Positions 1-8,224 of a stretch of 38,671 bases of DNA are shown here, piece after piece. Under the pieces are notes generated by a model. That model was not told where the DNA came from. It saw nothing but the letters and a program-made list of their open reading frames with translations, and made no database searches. The stretch's first letter is position 1. Every line of letters starts with the position of its first letter. A program made the translations under genes and the position numbers. Location of the stretch: NCBI GenBank assembly GCA_031411575.1, contig JANOBJ010000127.1, positions 1 to 38,671 of the forward strand, given 5' to 3'. Source of the stretch: JANOBJ01 sp031411575 (GTDB lineage: Bacteria > Pseudomonadota > Gammaproteobacteria > Burkholderiales > Burkholderiaceae_C).

Positions 1-7
1 GGCTTGT

Positions 8-84
8 CGGCGTGTAGCGCAGCCTGGTAGCGCACTTGCATGGGGTGCAAGGGGTCGAAGGTTCGAATCCTTTCACGCCGACCA
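8..84 (+). tRNA. tRNA-Pro (anticodon GGG)
   Basis: A complete 77-nt cloverleaf. The acceptor stem pairs CGGCGTG (8-14) with CACGCCG (74-80), followed by A and an encoded CCA (82-84). The anticodon stem CTTGC/GCAAG encloses the 7-base loop ATGGGGT, so the anticodon is GGG, reading proline codons CCC and CCU. The T arm GGTTCGAATCC is standard. A long perfect stem-loop follows at 92-123. Confidence 0.96.
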
Positions 85-91
85 TTTTCTG

Positions 92-123
92 GAAGCCGGT
101 TGAACGCAAGTTCAACCGGCTTC
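92..123 (+). terminator. Terminator-like hairpin after tRNA-Pro
   Basis: A perfect 14-bp inverted repeat, GAAGCCGGTTGAAC and its complement, is separated by a GCAA loop and followed by TTAAATT. It lies between the tRNA and the convergent Nudix gene and could serve both. The T run is short, so intrinsic termination is likely but not certain. Confidence 0.7.
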
Positions 124-129
124 TTAAAT

Positions 130-675
130 TCAGGCGATGTCGATGCTGTGGATCCCGAAATGGCCGCTGCGCCGATCGGCGAAGTACTGCTCCAGTGTCT
201 CGCGCACCGTCCTGAACGCAATCTCGTCCCACGGGATCTCTGCCTCCTCGAACAACCGCGCTTCGATGGTTTCGTGGCCGGGCGCGAACTGGTCGTTCAG
301 CAGCCGTGCCCGGTAGAACAGATGCACCTGGCCCACGCGCGCCACGTTCATCACGGTGAAAAGGCCTTCGAGTTCGATGGACGCACCGGCTTCCTCATCG
401 GTTTCACGCAAGGCGCCTTCAGCGGTGGTCTCGTTGAGTTCCATGAAGCCGGCCGGCAAGGTCCACTTGCCCCAGCGCGGCTCGATGTTGCGCTTGCACA
501 AGAGCACACGGGTACCGAAGTAGGGCACCGTGCCCACGACGTTGAGCGGGTTTTCGTAGTGGACGGTGTGGCAGGCCGGGCAGACGGCTCGCTGCTTGGT
601 GTCGCCATCGTCGGGGAGCCGGTACACCACGACGGTACCGCAGTTGCGACAGTGCTTGATCGGGCGGCGAAACAT
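130..675 (-). CDS. Nudix hydrolase with N-terminal zinc ribbon
   Basis: A 181-residue protein that probably hydrolyses a nucleoside-diphosphate-linked substrate; the exact substrate cannot be told. A zinc ribbon is seen at C9-x2-C12 and C32-x2-C35. A perfect Nudix box follows from about residue 76 (G-x5-E-x7-RE-x2-EE-x-G, read in GFMELNE...REtdEEaG). The layout resembles the NudC/ADP-ribose branch with a short zinc-finger leader, but it is shorter than NudC (about 257 aa) and lacks its N-terminal domain. The gene ends close to the tRNA-Pro hairpin. Upstream lies the end of the dctP operon and its terminator, so it appears to be transcribed on its own. Confidence 0.9.
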   Translation of the reverse strand: MFRRPIKHCRNCGTVVVYRLPDDGDTKQRAVCPACHTVHYENPLNVVGTVPYFGTRVLLCKRNIEPRWGKWTLPAGFMELNETTAEGALRETDEEAGASIELEGLFTVMNVARVGQVHLFYRARLLNDQFAPGHETIEARLFEEAEIPWDEIAFRTVRETLEQYFADRRSGHFGIHSIDIA

Positions 676-696
676 CGATTGCAGTGTATGTCGAAA

Positions 697-724
697 CGGA
701 AAAGGGCTCCGGTTGGAGCCCTTT
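697..724 (-). terminator. Rho-independent terminator of the gentisate/TRAP operon
   Basis: AAAGGGCTCC (701-710) pairs with GGAGCCCTTT (715-724) around a 4-base loop. Read on the minus strand it ends in a T-rich run. It sits 26 bp past the dctP stop codon and just upstream of the Nudix start. Confidence 0.8.
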
Positions 725-749
725 CAAGGGGAATCCCCTCAACGGTGCG

Positions 750-1811
750 TCAGGCCTTTTTGGCCGGCGCGCCCTTGCCGTGTTTTTCGATCAGAGCTCG
801 GGCGGTGTCGAGCAGTTTCTTGCCATCGAAGCCGCGCTTGTTCATGTCTTCCACCCACTCGACCTCCACCAGCCGGGCCTTGCGCTTGAATTCCTGCGCG
901 TCGGCGGCGGGTATGGTGTAGATCGTGTTGCCACGGTCCACCGCCGACTTGCGGCCAGCGGGATCGCCGGCCTGCTGGGTCTTGCCCAGCCAGGCGGAGG
1001 TTTCCATGCCCGAGTTGTTGTCGATGATCTTGCGCAGCTCGGGTGGCATGGACTCGTACTTTTTCTTGTTCATGGCCATCACGAAGGTGGTGGTGTAGAG
1101 CGCACCGCCAGCGGGGTCGAACTCGCTGTGGAACTTGGTGAGCTCCTGCACCTTGACGCTGGGCACGACTTCCCAGGGAATCACGCAGCCATCAATCGTG
1201 CCTTTGGACAGGGCATCAGGGATCGCGGGCAAGGGCATGCCCACTGGCGTGGCGCCCACGTAGCCCAGCATCTTGGTGATCTGGCGGGTCGGGCCGCGCA
1301 GCTTCATGCCCTTGACGTCGTCAGCCTTCTTGATCTGTTTGTCCTTGGTGTGGAACATGCCCGGGCCGTGCACCTGCAACGCGATCACCTGCGTGTCCTT
1401 GAACTCGTCCGGTGCCATGGTCTGCACGTACTCCCAGTACGCGCGCGAGGTTGCCTCGGCGTTGTTCATCATGAACGGCAGTTCGAAGACCTCAATGCGG
1501 GGGAAGCGGCCGGCGGTGTTGCCAGGCAGCGTCCAGACAATGTCCACCACGCCGTCGCGGGCCTGGTCGTACAGCTGAACCGGCGTGCCGCCGAGTTGCA
1601 TGGCGGGGTACGCCTCGAACTTGATGCGACCGGCCGAGTCTTTTTCGACCTTGTCCATCCAGGCCTTGTGCATGTTCAGCCACACATTCGATTGCGGTGC
1701 CATGAAGGTATGGAACTTCAAGGTGACTGCAGTCTGGGCCAGGCCGCCAAGCGCGGGTGCGCCCAACGCCACGGCGGCTGAGGTCTTGAGAAGGGTTCGA
1801 CGCTGGATCAT
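750..1811 (-). CDS. dctP: TRAP transporter solute-binding protein, DctP family
   Basis: A 353-residue periplasmic substrate-binding subunit of a tripartite ATP-independent transporter. The start is placed at 1811 rather than further upstream, because GGAG lies about 8 bases before it and the protein then opens with a signal sequence (MIQRRTLLKTSAAVALG) whose RRxxLK pattern suggests Tat export. The body follows the DctP fold: KFHTFMAP near the N-terminus, the GTPVQLYDQARDG helix, and the conserved KLRGPTRQ arginine stretch that normally binds the ligand carboxylate. It is the last gene of the operon, 70 bp after dctM. Context suggests an aromatic acid such as 3-hydroxybenzoate or gentisate as ligand; this is inference. 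Confidence 0.92.
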   Translation of the reverse strand: MIQRRTLLKTSAAVALGAPALGGLAQTAVTLKFHTFMAPQSNVWLNMHKAWMDKVEKDSAGRIKFEAYPAMQLGGTPVQLYDQARDGVVDIVWTLPGNTAGRFPRIEVFELPFMMNNAEATSRAYWEYVQTMAPDEFKDTQVIALQVHGPGMFHTKDKQIKKADDVKGMKLRGPTRQITKMLGYVGATPVGMPLPAIPDALSKGTIDGCVIPWEVVPSVKVQELTKFHSEFDPAGGALYTTTFVMAMNKKKYESMPPELRKIIDNNSGMETSAWLGKTQQAGDPAGRKSAVDRGNTIYTIPAADAQEFKRKARLVEVEWVEDMNKRGFDGKKLLDTARALIEKHGKGAPAKKA

Positions 1812-1881
1812 GAAAAACTCCGGGGTGGACAATGACAACAACTTAACGCAATCGGCGCAGACTCGTTTTACGTGCTAACCC

Positions 1882-3201
1882 TCAATTGACGTATTTCACC
1901 AGCCACAGCGAAATGGCCGGAAAGAACAGCAGCAGCAGCGTACGCAGCACGTCGCTGACCAGAAACGGCATCACGCCACGGTAGCTTTCCGAGATGGGGA
2001 CGCCCTTGGCCATGCCGTTGACGACGTAGACGTTCAGCCCCACCGGCGGCGCCAGCAGGCCGAAACCCACTGTCATCAAGACCATGATGCCGAACCAGAT
2101 GGCGACAGACTCCTTGGGCATGCCGAAGTCCAGACCCATGACCATCGGAAAGAAAATCGGGATCGTCAGCAGGATCATCGACAGCTCGTCCATCACGGCG
2201 CCCAGCACCACATAGAACAGCAAAATGGCAGACACCACGGCCAGCGGCGACAGGCCCCAACTGCGCACCACATCGGCCAGCTGTGCCGGAACCTGGGTCA
2301 GCGCCAGCGACGCGTTCATCACATCGGCGCCGATGAAGATCAGGAAAATCATCGCTGAACTCTCGGCGGTCAGATAGAAGCAGTGCTTGAGTTTCTGAAA
2401 GGTGAGCTCGCGCTTGAAGAGCGCAGCGACAAACGTCGCCGCAGCACCCACGCCAGCGCCTTCCGTGGGCGTGAACAGGCCGCCATAGATGCCGCCAAAC
2501 ACGATCAGGAACACGATGGCGATGGGAACGATCCCCGACAGCGACTGGAGCGTCATGCGCGGCAGGTCGTCATCGTGCTCGGGGGCATGGCCCGGGAAGA
2601 GGCGCACGTAAATGGCGATAGCCACCATGTAGCCCAGCATCGCAATGATGCCGGGCACCATGGCCGCAGCGAACAGCTTGGCGATATTTTGCTCGGCCAG
2701 AATGGCGTAGATCACCAGCGGCACCGATGGTGGAATCAGGATGCCGAGCGTGCCGCCCGCTGCCAGCGTGCCCGTGGCCAGCCGGCCGGAATAGCCGTGG
2801 CGCCGCATCTCGGGCAGCGCCACTGAAGTGATGGTGGCCGCTGTGGCAACCGACGACCCGCAGATGGCGCCAAAGGCCGCGCTGGCCATCACGGCCGCCA
2901 TGGCCAGGCCGCCGCGAAAGCGCGACATCACAGCGCTGGCAAATCCGAACAGGGCCTTGGAGATGCCCCCCTGCGTGGCGAAGTTGCCCATCAGGATGAA
3001 CAGCGGGATGACCGACAGGTCGTAACTGGCGAAGCGCGCGAACGCCTGGGTGTTCAGGAAACTGGCGAGCGGCATCCAGCCGGCCTGCAGCACGTAGCCC
3101 GCGCAGCCGGCCACGAACATGGACACCGCGATCGGCGTGCGCGCGGCCATCAGCACGAGCATGATCGCGAAGATCAGCAGGGTCAGGGTGAGCGGCGTCA
3201 T
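1882..3201 (-). CDS. dctM: TRAP transporter large permease, DctM family
   Basis: A 439-residue inner-membrane protein made of many hydrophobic segments, the usual length for DctM, which forms the Na+-driven transport channel. Recognisable family stretches are FVAGCAGYVLQAG near the N-terminus, GGTLGILIPPSVPLVIYA in the middle, and GLLAPPVGLNVYVVNG near the C-terminus. Its start overlaps the dctQ stop by four bases (ATGA), showing translational coupling. With DctQ and DctP it makes a complete TRAP system fused to the gentisate operon. Confidence 0.95.
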   Translation of the reverse strand: MTPLTLTLLIFAIMLVLMAARTPIAVSMFVAGCAGYVLQAGWMPLASFLNTQAFARFASYDLSVIPLFILMGNFATQGGISKALFGFASAVMSRFRGGLAMAAVMASAAFGAICGSSVATAATITSVALPEMRRHGYSGRLATGTLAAGGTLGILIPPSVPLVIYAILAEQNIAKLFAAAMVPGIIAMLGYMVAIAIYVRLFPGHAPEHDDDLPRMTLQSLSGIVPIAIVFLIVFGGIYGGLFTPTEGAGVGAAATFVAALFKRELTFQKLKHCFYLTAESSAMIFLIFIGADVMNASLALTQVPAQLADVVRSWGLSPLAVVSAILLFYVVLGAVMDELSMILLTIPIFFPMVMGLDFGMPKESVAIWFGIMVLMTVGFGLLAPPVGLNVYVVNGMAKGVPISESYRGVMPFLVSDVLRTLLLLFFPAISLWLVKYVN

Positions 3202-3668
3202 TCCTCAATCTCCGCGGGAAAGCCGAACGCTGCCTGCGACAGGCCGATCAACCCGGTCAAGACCAATGGCGGAACGATGAAGGCGTAGACGATCCATTCA
3301 GGAAAGCCGAGCATCATCGTGCCCGACTGCGAACTGAATGCGCTCAAGCCGCCGACGCTGGTACGCCAGGCCAGCAGCAGCATGACCAGCGCCAGCAGCA
3401 GCGCGCCAAACCGGTCCAGCAGGGCGTTCGTGCGGTCGCTGGCCTTGGCGGTGAAGAAGTCGACGATGATGTTGCCGCGACGCAGCTGGCACCACGGCAG
3501 GAACAGGGCGATGGCCGCGCCCGCCACGACGCCGGTGAGCTCGAAATCGCCGACCAGCGTGGTGCCGATGGTGTTGCGACCAATCAGGCTGGCGCAGGTC
3601 ATGAGCGTGATCACCGTCAACAAGACGCCGGCCACGATGGCGCAGAGCTTGGCCAGTTTTTCAAGCAT
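3198..3668 (-). CDS. dctQ: TRAP transporter small permease, DctQ family
   Basis: A 156-residue membrane protein with four predicted hydrophobic segments, typical of DctQ. The start MLEKLAKLCAIVAG at 3668 is preferred because the upstream alternative (3713) would run into the end of the hydrolase gene at 3688; with 3668 the gap is 19 bp. The family-like LPWCQLRRGNIIVDFF segment is present. It overlaps dctM by 4 bp. No aromatic-specific feature can be read from this subunit. Confidence 0.92.
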   Translation of the reverse strand: MLEKLAKLCAIVAGVLLTVITLMTCASLIGRNTIGTTLVGDFELTGVVAGAAIALFLPWCQLRRGNIIVDFFTAKASDRTNALLDRFGALLLALVMLLLAWRTSVGGLSAFSSQSGTMMLGFPEWIVYAFIVPPLVLTGLIGLSQAAFGFPAEIEE

Positions 3669-3687
3669 AGGGTTCCAGTCCAGGCGT

Positions 3688-4383
3688 TCAGGCCACACGT
3701 ACGCGCAAATCACCCAGCCCTGCCACGCTGCCCACCATTGTGTCGCCCGACACCACGGCGTTCACACCTTCGGGTGTGCCGGTGTAGATCAGGTCGCCGG
3801 GCTGCAACTCCCAGGCGGCTGACAGGTGCTCGATGGTCTCGGCAATGTTCCAGATCAGCTTGGCCACGTTGCTGCGCTGCCGATCCTGGCCGTTGACCTG
3901 CAACGCTATTTCCGCGTTAACCACATCACCGGCCTGCGCTGTGGGTGTGATCGGGCCAATGGGCGCCGAGTGGTCGAAGGCTTTGCCGATACACCACGGG
4001 CGACCCTGCTTTTTCATCTCACCCTGCAGATCACGCCGCGTCATGTCCAGACCCACCGCATAGCCGTAGATGTGCTTGAAGGCGTCGGCCGCCTTGATAT
4101 TCTTTCCGCCGGTTCCGATGGCGACCACCAGTTCGATCTCGTGGTGCAGGTTCTTCGTGAGGCTGGGGTAGGGGATGGTGCCTGTTTCGCCGGCGTTGAC
4201 CACCACCACGGCATCGGCCGGCTTCAGGAAGAAGAAGGGCGGCTCGCGGCCGGTGAAACCCATCTCCTTGGCGTGTTCTTCGTAGTTGCGGCCCACGCAG
4301 TAAATGCGGTGGACCGGAAATTGGTCGGCGGTGCCCAGGACGGGCACCGAGACGGTGGCGGGAGGATTGACGACGTAGCTCAT
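3688..4383 (-). CDS. Fumarylacetoacetate hydrolase family; probable fumarylpyruvate hydrolase
   Basis: A 231-residue FAH-fold enzyme expected to split fumarylpyruvate into fumarate and pyruvate, the last step of the gentisate route. Motifs are IYCVGRNYEEHAKE (residues 27-40), the metal-site HHEIELVVAIG with E82 and E84, D113 in GYAVGLDMTRRD, and the C-terminal YTGTPEGV loop. The start at 4383 overlaps the stop of the dioxygenase gene (ATGA) and has AAGAAAGG before it. Short single-domain FAH proteins beside gentisate dioxygenase are the NagK type. Other FAH members (acylpyruvases, decarboxylases) cannot be excluded by sequence alone. Confidence 0.9.
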   Translation of the reverse strand: MSYVVNPPATVSVPVLGTADQFPVHRIYCVGRNYEEHAKEMGFTGREPPFFFLKPADAVVVVNAGETGTIPYPSLTKNLHHEIELVVAIGTGGKNIKAADAFKHIYGYAVGLDMTRRDLQGEMKKQGRPWCIGKAFDHSAPIGPITPTAQAGDVVNAEIALQVNGQDRQRSNVAKLIWNIAETIEHLSAAWELQPGDLIYTGTPEGVNAVVSGDTMVGSVAGLGDLRVRVA

Positions 4384-5447
4384 GCGGCTAACCTTTCTTC
4401 TTGGTGAATGCCCAGCGCCTGGTGCACCGGACGGTCGGAAAAACTGAACAGCACGCAGCCTGCGTCTGACGCAAAGCGGGCAGTGTGCCACGAGGGAATC
4501 ACAAAATGATCGCGCGGGCCGAATTCAAAACGCTGCGTCGTTTCGCCGTAACTGATCTGCACCGAACCGGTGCCCTCGACCACGCTGAACACCGCGCCAT
4601 CGGTCTGGCGGTACGGTTGCCCGGCAAAGCCGGCAGGCAAACGCTGCATGAAGGTGGCCATGGTGGGCATCGGCGAGCCACCGGTCAGCGGGTTGACGTA
4701 GCGAAGCTTGACGCCATCCCACGCGTCCACGGGCGCGTCGCGCTCCAGCTGGTGCAGCGCCTCGCGGCTGCGCTCATAGGGGTAGCTGAAGATCGGGCTG
4801 GTCATGCCAAACGGAGACGGGCCGCGCACCGGCGCCATGTTGTGCCCGTACTGCGCCAGGCTGCTGCCCTCGGCCCGCGCCACCGGTTGCGACTGCTGGC
4901 TGCCGTTCTGCGCAAAGCCAGCGTCCAGAAAGCGGATGATGGGAATGTCGAGTCCGTCGAGCCAGACGACTGGGCCGCTCGCGGCCGACCCATGGTCGTG
5001 CCACGTCCAGCTCGGCGTGATGATGAAGTCGCCGGGTCGCATGGTGGTGCGCTCGCCATCGACGGCGGTGTAGGCGCCCGAGCCTTCCACGATGAAGCGC
5101 AGCGCGCTTTGGGTGTGGCGATGGCTTGGCGCCACCTCGCCCGGCAAGATCAGCTGCAAGCCGGCATAGAGCGACTGCGTGATGGCCGACTGGCCACGCA
5201 GCGCCGGATTCTCCAGTACCAGCACCCGACGCACCGCCTCTTCGGCCGTGATCAGCTCGCCGGCGCGCATCAGGTAGGGCCGCACCTGGTCGTACTTCCA
5301 GAACGCGGGCACGCAGGGCGATGCGGGTTGCGGCGGCACCAGCGCGTGCAACACCTCCCACAGCGGTGTCAGGCCGACGCTGGTGAGGTCGCTGTAAAAC
5401 GCTTTGCGCGTGGCCTGCACGGCGGCGTTGGGCAAGGGCATGTTCAT
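4380..5447 (-). CDS. gtdA: Gentisate 1,2-dioxygenase
   Basis: A 355-residue bicupin ring-cleavage enzyme turning gentisate into maleylpyruvate. The first cupin (about residues 98-160) carries the iron-site histidines in PSHRHTQSALRF (H109, H111) and WTWHDHG (H150, H152). The second cupin (about 270-340) lacks most metal ligands, as expected for this family. The start at 5447 (ATG, GGAGA 8 bases upstream) is preferred over 5549, because residues before it would be translated from repeat A1. Its neighbours are the hydroxylase upstream and the fumarylpyruvate hydrolase downstream with a 4-bp overlap. Salicylate and 1-hydroxy-2-naphthoate dioxygenases share the fold; the neighbours favour gentisate. 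Confidence 0.93.
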   Translation of the reverse strand: MNMPLPNAAVQATRKAFYSDLTSVGLTPLWEVLHALVPPQPASPCVPAFWKYDQVRPYLMRAGELITAEEAVRRVLVLENPALRGQSAITQSLYAGLQLILPGEVAPSHRHTQSALRFIVEGSGAYTAVDGERTTMRPGDFIITPSWTWHDHGSAASGPVVWLDGLDIPIIRFLDAGFAQNGSQQSQPVARAEGSSLAQYGHNMAPVRGPSPFGMTSPIFSYPYERSREALHQLERDAPVDAWDGVKLRYVNPLTGGSPMPTMATFMQRLPAGFAGQPYRQTDGAVFSVVEGTGSVQISYGETTQRFEFGPRDHFVIPSWHTARFASDAGCVLFSFSDRPVHQALGIHQEERLAA

Positions 5448-5475
5448 GGCTGTCTCCAAATCGGGTCTGGTGCAG

Positions 5476-5544
5476 TTTTTCAAGCATTTTAGTGCTATCG
5501 TCCGCATCCAATGGTCATCGTATGCTATTAATAATATAGCAACC
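5476..5544 (+). repeat. Family A repeat, copy A1
   Basis: The core TCCGCATCCAATGGTCATC is followed by the hairpin TGCTAT-N7-ATAGCA. It lies in the gap between the monooxygenase stop and the gentisate dioxygenase start, in the 5' leader of the latter and antisense to its transcript. Confidence 0.85.
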
Positions 5545-5560
5545 GGCAAACGCTGAGTTG

Positions 5561-6760
5561 TCAGTCTCCGGCAAACAGGCGGGTCGGGTCAATGCCGTCG
5601 TACATCCACTTCAACCCGGCAAAGCCGGCGGATTCAGTCCCGCTCCGGAACAACTGGTTGCGCAACTCGCGCTGCACGCCGGCCGCATGGTAGATGTCGC
5701 CGTAGAAACGGGCGGTCAGCTGCACGCGCCCGGTACGCAGGTAGCGTGCCTGCTGGTAGTGCTGGAAGGCCTGGGGCACGTCGCCAGTGGTCGCGCGCAG
5801 GGCCGCGCCCAGCACCACGGCGTCTTCGATAGCCTGGCCGGCACCCTGGGCCAAGTATTGCAGCATCGGGTGCGCGGCGTCGCCCAGCAGCGTGACACGC
5901 CGGTCGGTCCAGTTCTTCACCGGCTCGCGGTCGCACAGCACCCACATTTTCCAGGTGTCAATCTTGCCCAGCAGGGCGCGTACCTGCGGGCAGGCCTGCG
6001 CGAAACGCTCGGTCAGCTCGCTGGTGTCGCCAAAGGTGTTCCAGCCCTCGTCGTACTTGTTGCTGTGGAACACGGCGACCAGGTTGAACAGCTCGCCGCG
6101 GCGCAACGGGTAGGTGACCAGATGGGTCTTTTCGCCACCCCACAGCGTCACGTCGTCGTCCCACAAGTCCAGGGGCACATCTTCGCGCTTGAGCACTGCG
6201 CGGTAGGCAATGTGGCCCGACACACGCGGCTTGCCATCGCCCACGATGGCCTCGCGCGTCTTGCTCCACAGCCCCTCGGCGCCAATCATGGCCGCGGCCT
6301 CCAGCACCTCGCCACCTTCCAGGTGGACGCGTACACCGCTGGTGGTCTGGTCATGCGAGACAAGCTTGGCACCGGTGCGCAGCGTCACATGGGGCATGGC
6401 CTTGCAGGCGTCGAGGAACACCTGGTGCAGGTCGGCGCGGTAGATCACGCCGTAGGGGAAGCCATAGGTGGCACGCGCCACGTCGCCCAGCGGCACCCGT
6501 ACCACGCGCTCACCGGTGCGCACGTCCATCATGCCCAGGCCCGGCGGGAAGTAGGCAACCCGGCTGACCGCTTCGGTCAGGCCCAGGTACTCGAACATCT
6601 TGAAGATATTGGGGCCCAGCTGGATGCCCGCGCCAATTTCGCCAAAAACGGGCGCCTGCTCCAGCACCGTGACGGCGTGGCCATCACGCGCCAGCACAAA
6701 CGCCGCCGCCAGGCCGCCAATGCCGCCGCCTGCAATCACGATGGAAAGGGGTTGGATCAT
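5561..6760 (-). CDS. FAD monooxygenase; probable 3-hydroxybenzoate 6-hydroxylase
   Basis: A 399-residue class A flavoprotein expected to make gentisate from 3-hydroxybenzoate with NADH and O2. The FAD-binding GGGIGG is at residues 11-16 with VLEQ at the end of strand 2. A DG-type motif (GAEGLWSKTRE) is near residue 160, and GDAAHP (293-298) is the second FAD motif. The end of the protein, with its tyrosine-rich YGDIYHAAG region, resembles the NagX and salicylate-hydroxylase-like group. It is the first gene of the operon, 106 bp from the divergent MarR gene, and its ATG has GGAGA upstream. The position next to gentisate dioxygenase supports 3-hydroxybenzoate; a salicylate 5-hydroxylase role is less likely because that enzyme is Rieske type. 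Confidence 0.88.
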   Translation of the reverse strand: MIQPLSIVIAGGGIGGLAAAFVLARDGHAVTVLEQAPVFGEIGAGIQLGPNIFKMFEYLGLTEAVSRVAYFPPGLGMMDVRTGERVVRVPLGDVARATYGFPYGVIYRADLHQVFLDACKAMPHVTLRTGAKLVSHDQTTSGVRVHLEGGEVLEAAAMIGAEGLWSKTREAIVGDGKPRVSGHIAYRAVLKREDVPLDLWDDDVTLWGGEKTHLVTYPLRRGELFNLVAVFHSNKYDEGWNTFGDTSELTERFAQACPQVRALLGKIDTWKMWVLCDREPVKNWTDRRVTLLGDAAHPMLQYLAQGAGQAIEDAVVLGAALRATTGDVPQAFQHYQQARYLRTGRVQLTARFYGDIYHAAGVQRELRNQLFRSGTESAGFAGLKWMYDGIDPTRLFAGD

Positions 6761-6796
6761 TCAAGTCTCCGTCAGGGTTCTCATGTGCCGTGGAAT

Positions 6797-6830
6797 TTAA
6801 TAAGTATACATATTAATTTCGCGTTGGCAA
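6797..6830 (-). promoter_or_regulatory. Promoter of the gentisate operon with overlapping MarR-type operator
   Basis: On the minus strand TTGCCA (6825-6830) and TATACT (6803-6808) are separated by 16 bases, a good sigma70 promoter about 36 bp before the monooxygenase start. The -10 box lies inside a 20-bp near-perfect palindrome at 6797-6816 (TTAATAAGTATACATATTAA, one mismatched pair). MarR repressors typically bind such AT-rich dyads, so the adjacent MarR protein probably blocks RNA polymerase until an aromatic ligand is present. The binding itself is inferred. Confidence 0.75.
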
Positions 6831-6866
6831 GCGATTTTCCGGCGGTCTGGTCAGTACACTTTGCGA

Positions 6867-7307
6867 ATGGCAAAAAGCTTTGACTTTCAGCACGCGCCCG
6901 GCCACCTGATCCGGCGCGCGCACCAAAAAGCGGTGGCGATCTTCATGGAGGAAACCACCGGCTACGACGTGACGCCGGTGCAGTTTGCCATCCTGAACGC
7001 GCTGATGGCCGAGCCCGGTGCCGACCAGGTGACGCTGGCCAGCCGGGTGGCGTTCGACGCAGCCACATCCGGCAGTGTGATTGGCCGGCTCGAAGCCAAA
7101 GGGTGGGTGCGCCGCGAGGCCGACGCGGCCGACAAGCGACGCAAGCTTCTGTGGCTCACGCCGGCAGGCGCGGAGGCCGCGCTGCAGATGAAGCGAGCTG
7201 TCGTGCGGGCGCAAAGCCGGATCACCTCGCCCTTGTCCGACGCTGAACAGGCGCATCTGGCGGCCTTGCTGCACAAGCTGGTCGATGGGCACGAGCGCAG
7301 CGCGTGA
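6867..7307 (+). CDS. MarR-family transcriptional regulator of the gentisate operon
   Basis: A 146-residue winged-helix dimer regulator. The ATG at 6867 gives MAKSFDF; an in-frame TTG two codons earlier is less likely. The recognition region is VTLASRVAFDAATSGSVIGRLEAKGWV (about residues 54-80), followed by the wing DKRRKLLWLT. It is divergent from the monooxygenase gene and shares a 106-bp promoter region holding a palindrome over the operon -10 box. MarR proteins are common ligand-released repressors of hydroxybenzoate genes, so local repression is the best reading; ligand and effect are unproven. Confidence 0.92.
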   Translation: MAKSFDFQHAPGHLIRRAHQKAVAIFMEETTGYDVTPVQFAILNALMAEPGADQVTLASRVAFDAATSGSVIGRLEAKGWVRREADAADKRRKLLWLTPAGAEAALQMKRAVVRAQSRITSPLSDAEQAHLAALLHKLVDGHERSA

Positions 7308-7355
7308 CACCCGGCGACTAAACGGCTGCCGCCGCCATCATCCCCAGCCGCATGG

Positions 7356-7371
7356 GGTAACAGCCGTTACC
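7356..7371. repeat. Small perfect inverted repeat GGTAAC-AGCC-GTTACC
   Basis: A 6-bp perfect dyad lies in the 184-bp gap between the MarR gene and the OmpA-like gene. No T run follows, so it is not a clear terminator; it may be a protein-binding site. The rest of this gap shows no gene. Confidence 0.4.
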
Positions 7372-7491
7372 GTCCGACACCATTCATCGCTGTCGTCCTA
7401 CAGGGCGGCATGCCGGATTTCGGGGACCTGCCACTAAACTCATTGGGTGCCGTCCGCTGGTGTCGGCGAGTTTGATTTTCGGAGGTCTTCC

Positions 7492-8160
7492 ATGGCTCAA
7501 CAACTGTCTCTTCCCTCGCGCTTGGCGCGCCCCACCGTTCTGATCGCCTGCGCATTGGCCGTCTTCGCATCAGGCTGCGCGAACATGTCTGAAACGCAAA
7601 AAGGCACGGCCGTTGGCGCTGGCGTTGGCGCGGTTGCAGGCGCGGCCATCGGCGACACCAAAGGCTCGGCTGCCATCGGCGGCGCACTCGGCGCACTGGG
7701 CGGCTACATCTGGTCCAAGAACATGGCCGACAAGAAGGCCGCGATGGAACGCGCCACGGTGGGCACCGGCGTGGCCGTGACCCAGACCGCCGACAACCAG
7801 CTCAAGCTGGAAATCCCGAACGACATCTCGTTTGACACCAACCGCTCGGCGATCAAACCGGAGTTGCAGCCGATCCTGACGCAGTTTGCCTCGGGCCTGA
7901 ACAACCAGCCCAACACCGAAATCCTGATTGTTGGCCACGCCGACAGCACCGGGTCGGACGCGATCAACAACCCGCTGTCCGCCGACCGTGCCGCCAGCGC
8001 GCGTGACTACCTGGCCGCGCGTGGGGTGGACTCGCGGCGCATCCGGGTGGAAGGCCGCGGCTCGCGCCAGCCGGTCGCCGACAACAACACCGATGCAGGG
8101 CGCGCCAAAAACCGCCGCATTGAGATTTTCCTGGCCGAGCGCGCCGTCGCCCAGCGTTGA
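7492..8160 (+). CDS. OmpA-family outer membrane lipoprotein with glycine zipper
   Basis: A 222-residue envelope protein. The ATG at 7492 has GGAGG seven bases upstream. A signal peptide ends in a lipobox (FASGC, Cys about residue 29). A glycine-zipper stretch rich in GAGVGAVAGAAIG follows (about 41-71). The C-terminal OmpA domain (about 100-215) holds the peptidoglycan-binding pattern VGHADSTGSDAINNPLSADRA and RVEGRGSRQPVADN...RAKNRRIEI. This is the YiaD/Pal-like plan: anchored in the outer membrane by lipid and bound to the cell wall. It is monocistronic, with a strong terminator 20 bp downstream. Confidence 0.93.
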   Translation: MAQQLSLPSRLARPTVLIACALAVFASGCANMSETQKGTAVGAGVGAVAGAAIGDTKGSAAIGGALGALGGYIWSKNMADKKAAMERATVGTGVAVTQTADNQLKLEIPNDISFDTNRSAIKPELQPILTQFASGLNNQPNTEILIVGHADSTGSDAINNPLSADRAASARDYLAARGVDSRRIRVEGRGSRQPVADNNTDAGRAKNRRIEIFLAERAVAQR

Positions 8161-8180
8161 AACGATTTGCTGTCACCACC

Positions 8181-8206
8181 AAAAAGGGGCCTCGGCCCCT
8201 TTTTTC
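8181..8206. terminator. Bidirectional rho-independent terminator
   Basis: AAAAAGGGGCC and GGCCCCTTTTTT form a stem with a very short loop and T runs on both strands. It serves the OmpA-like gene (+) and the convergent ABM-protein operon (-). Confidence 0.9.
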
Positions 8207-8224
8207 TTGCGCTGTTCGACCGGA

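Noticed and set aside
684..1781. Long open frame (365 codons) on the plus strand over dctP
   Set aside because: It is antisense to a clear TRAP binding protein, with a His/Gly/Val-rich composition typical of GC-rich shadow frames.
5558..6883. 441-codon plus-strand frame over the monooxygenase
   Set aside because: Antisense to a flavoprotein with all FAD motifs, and runs through the divergent promoter.
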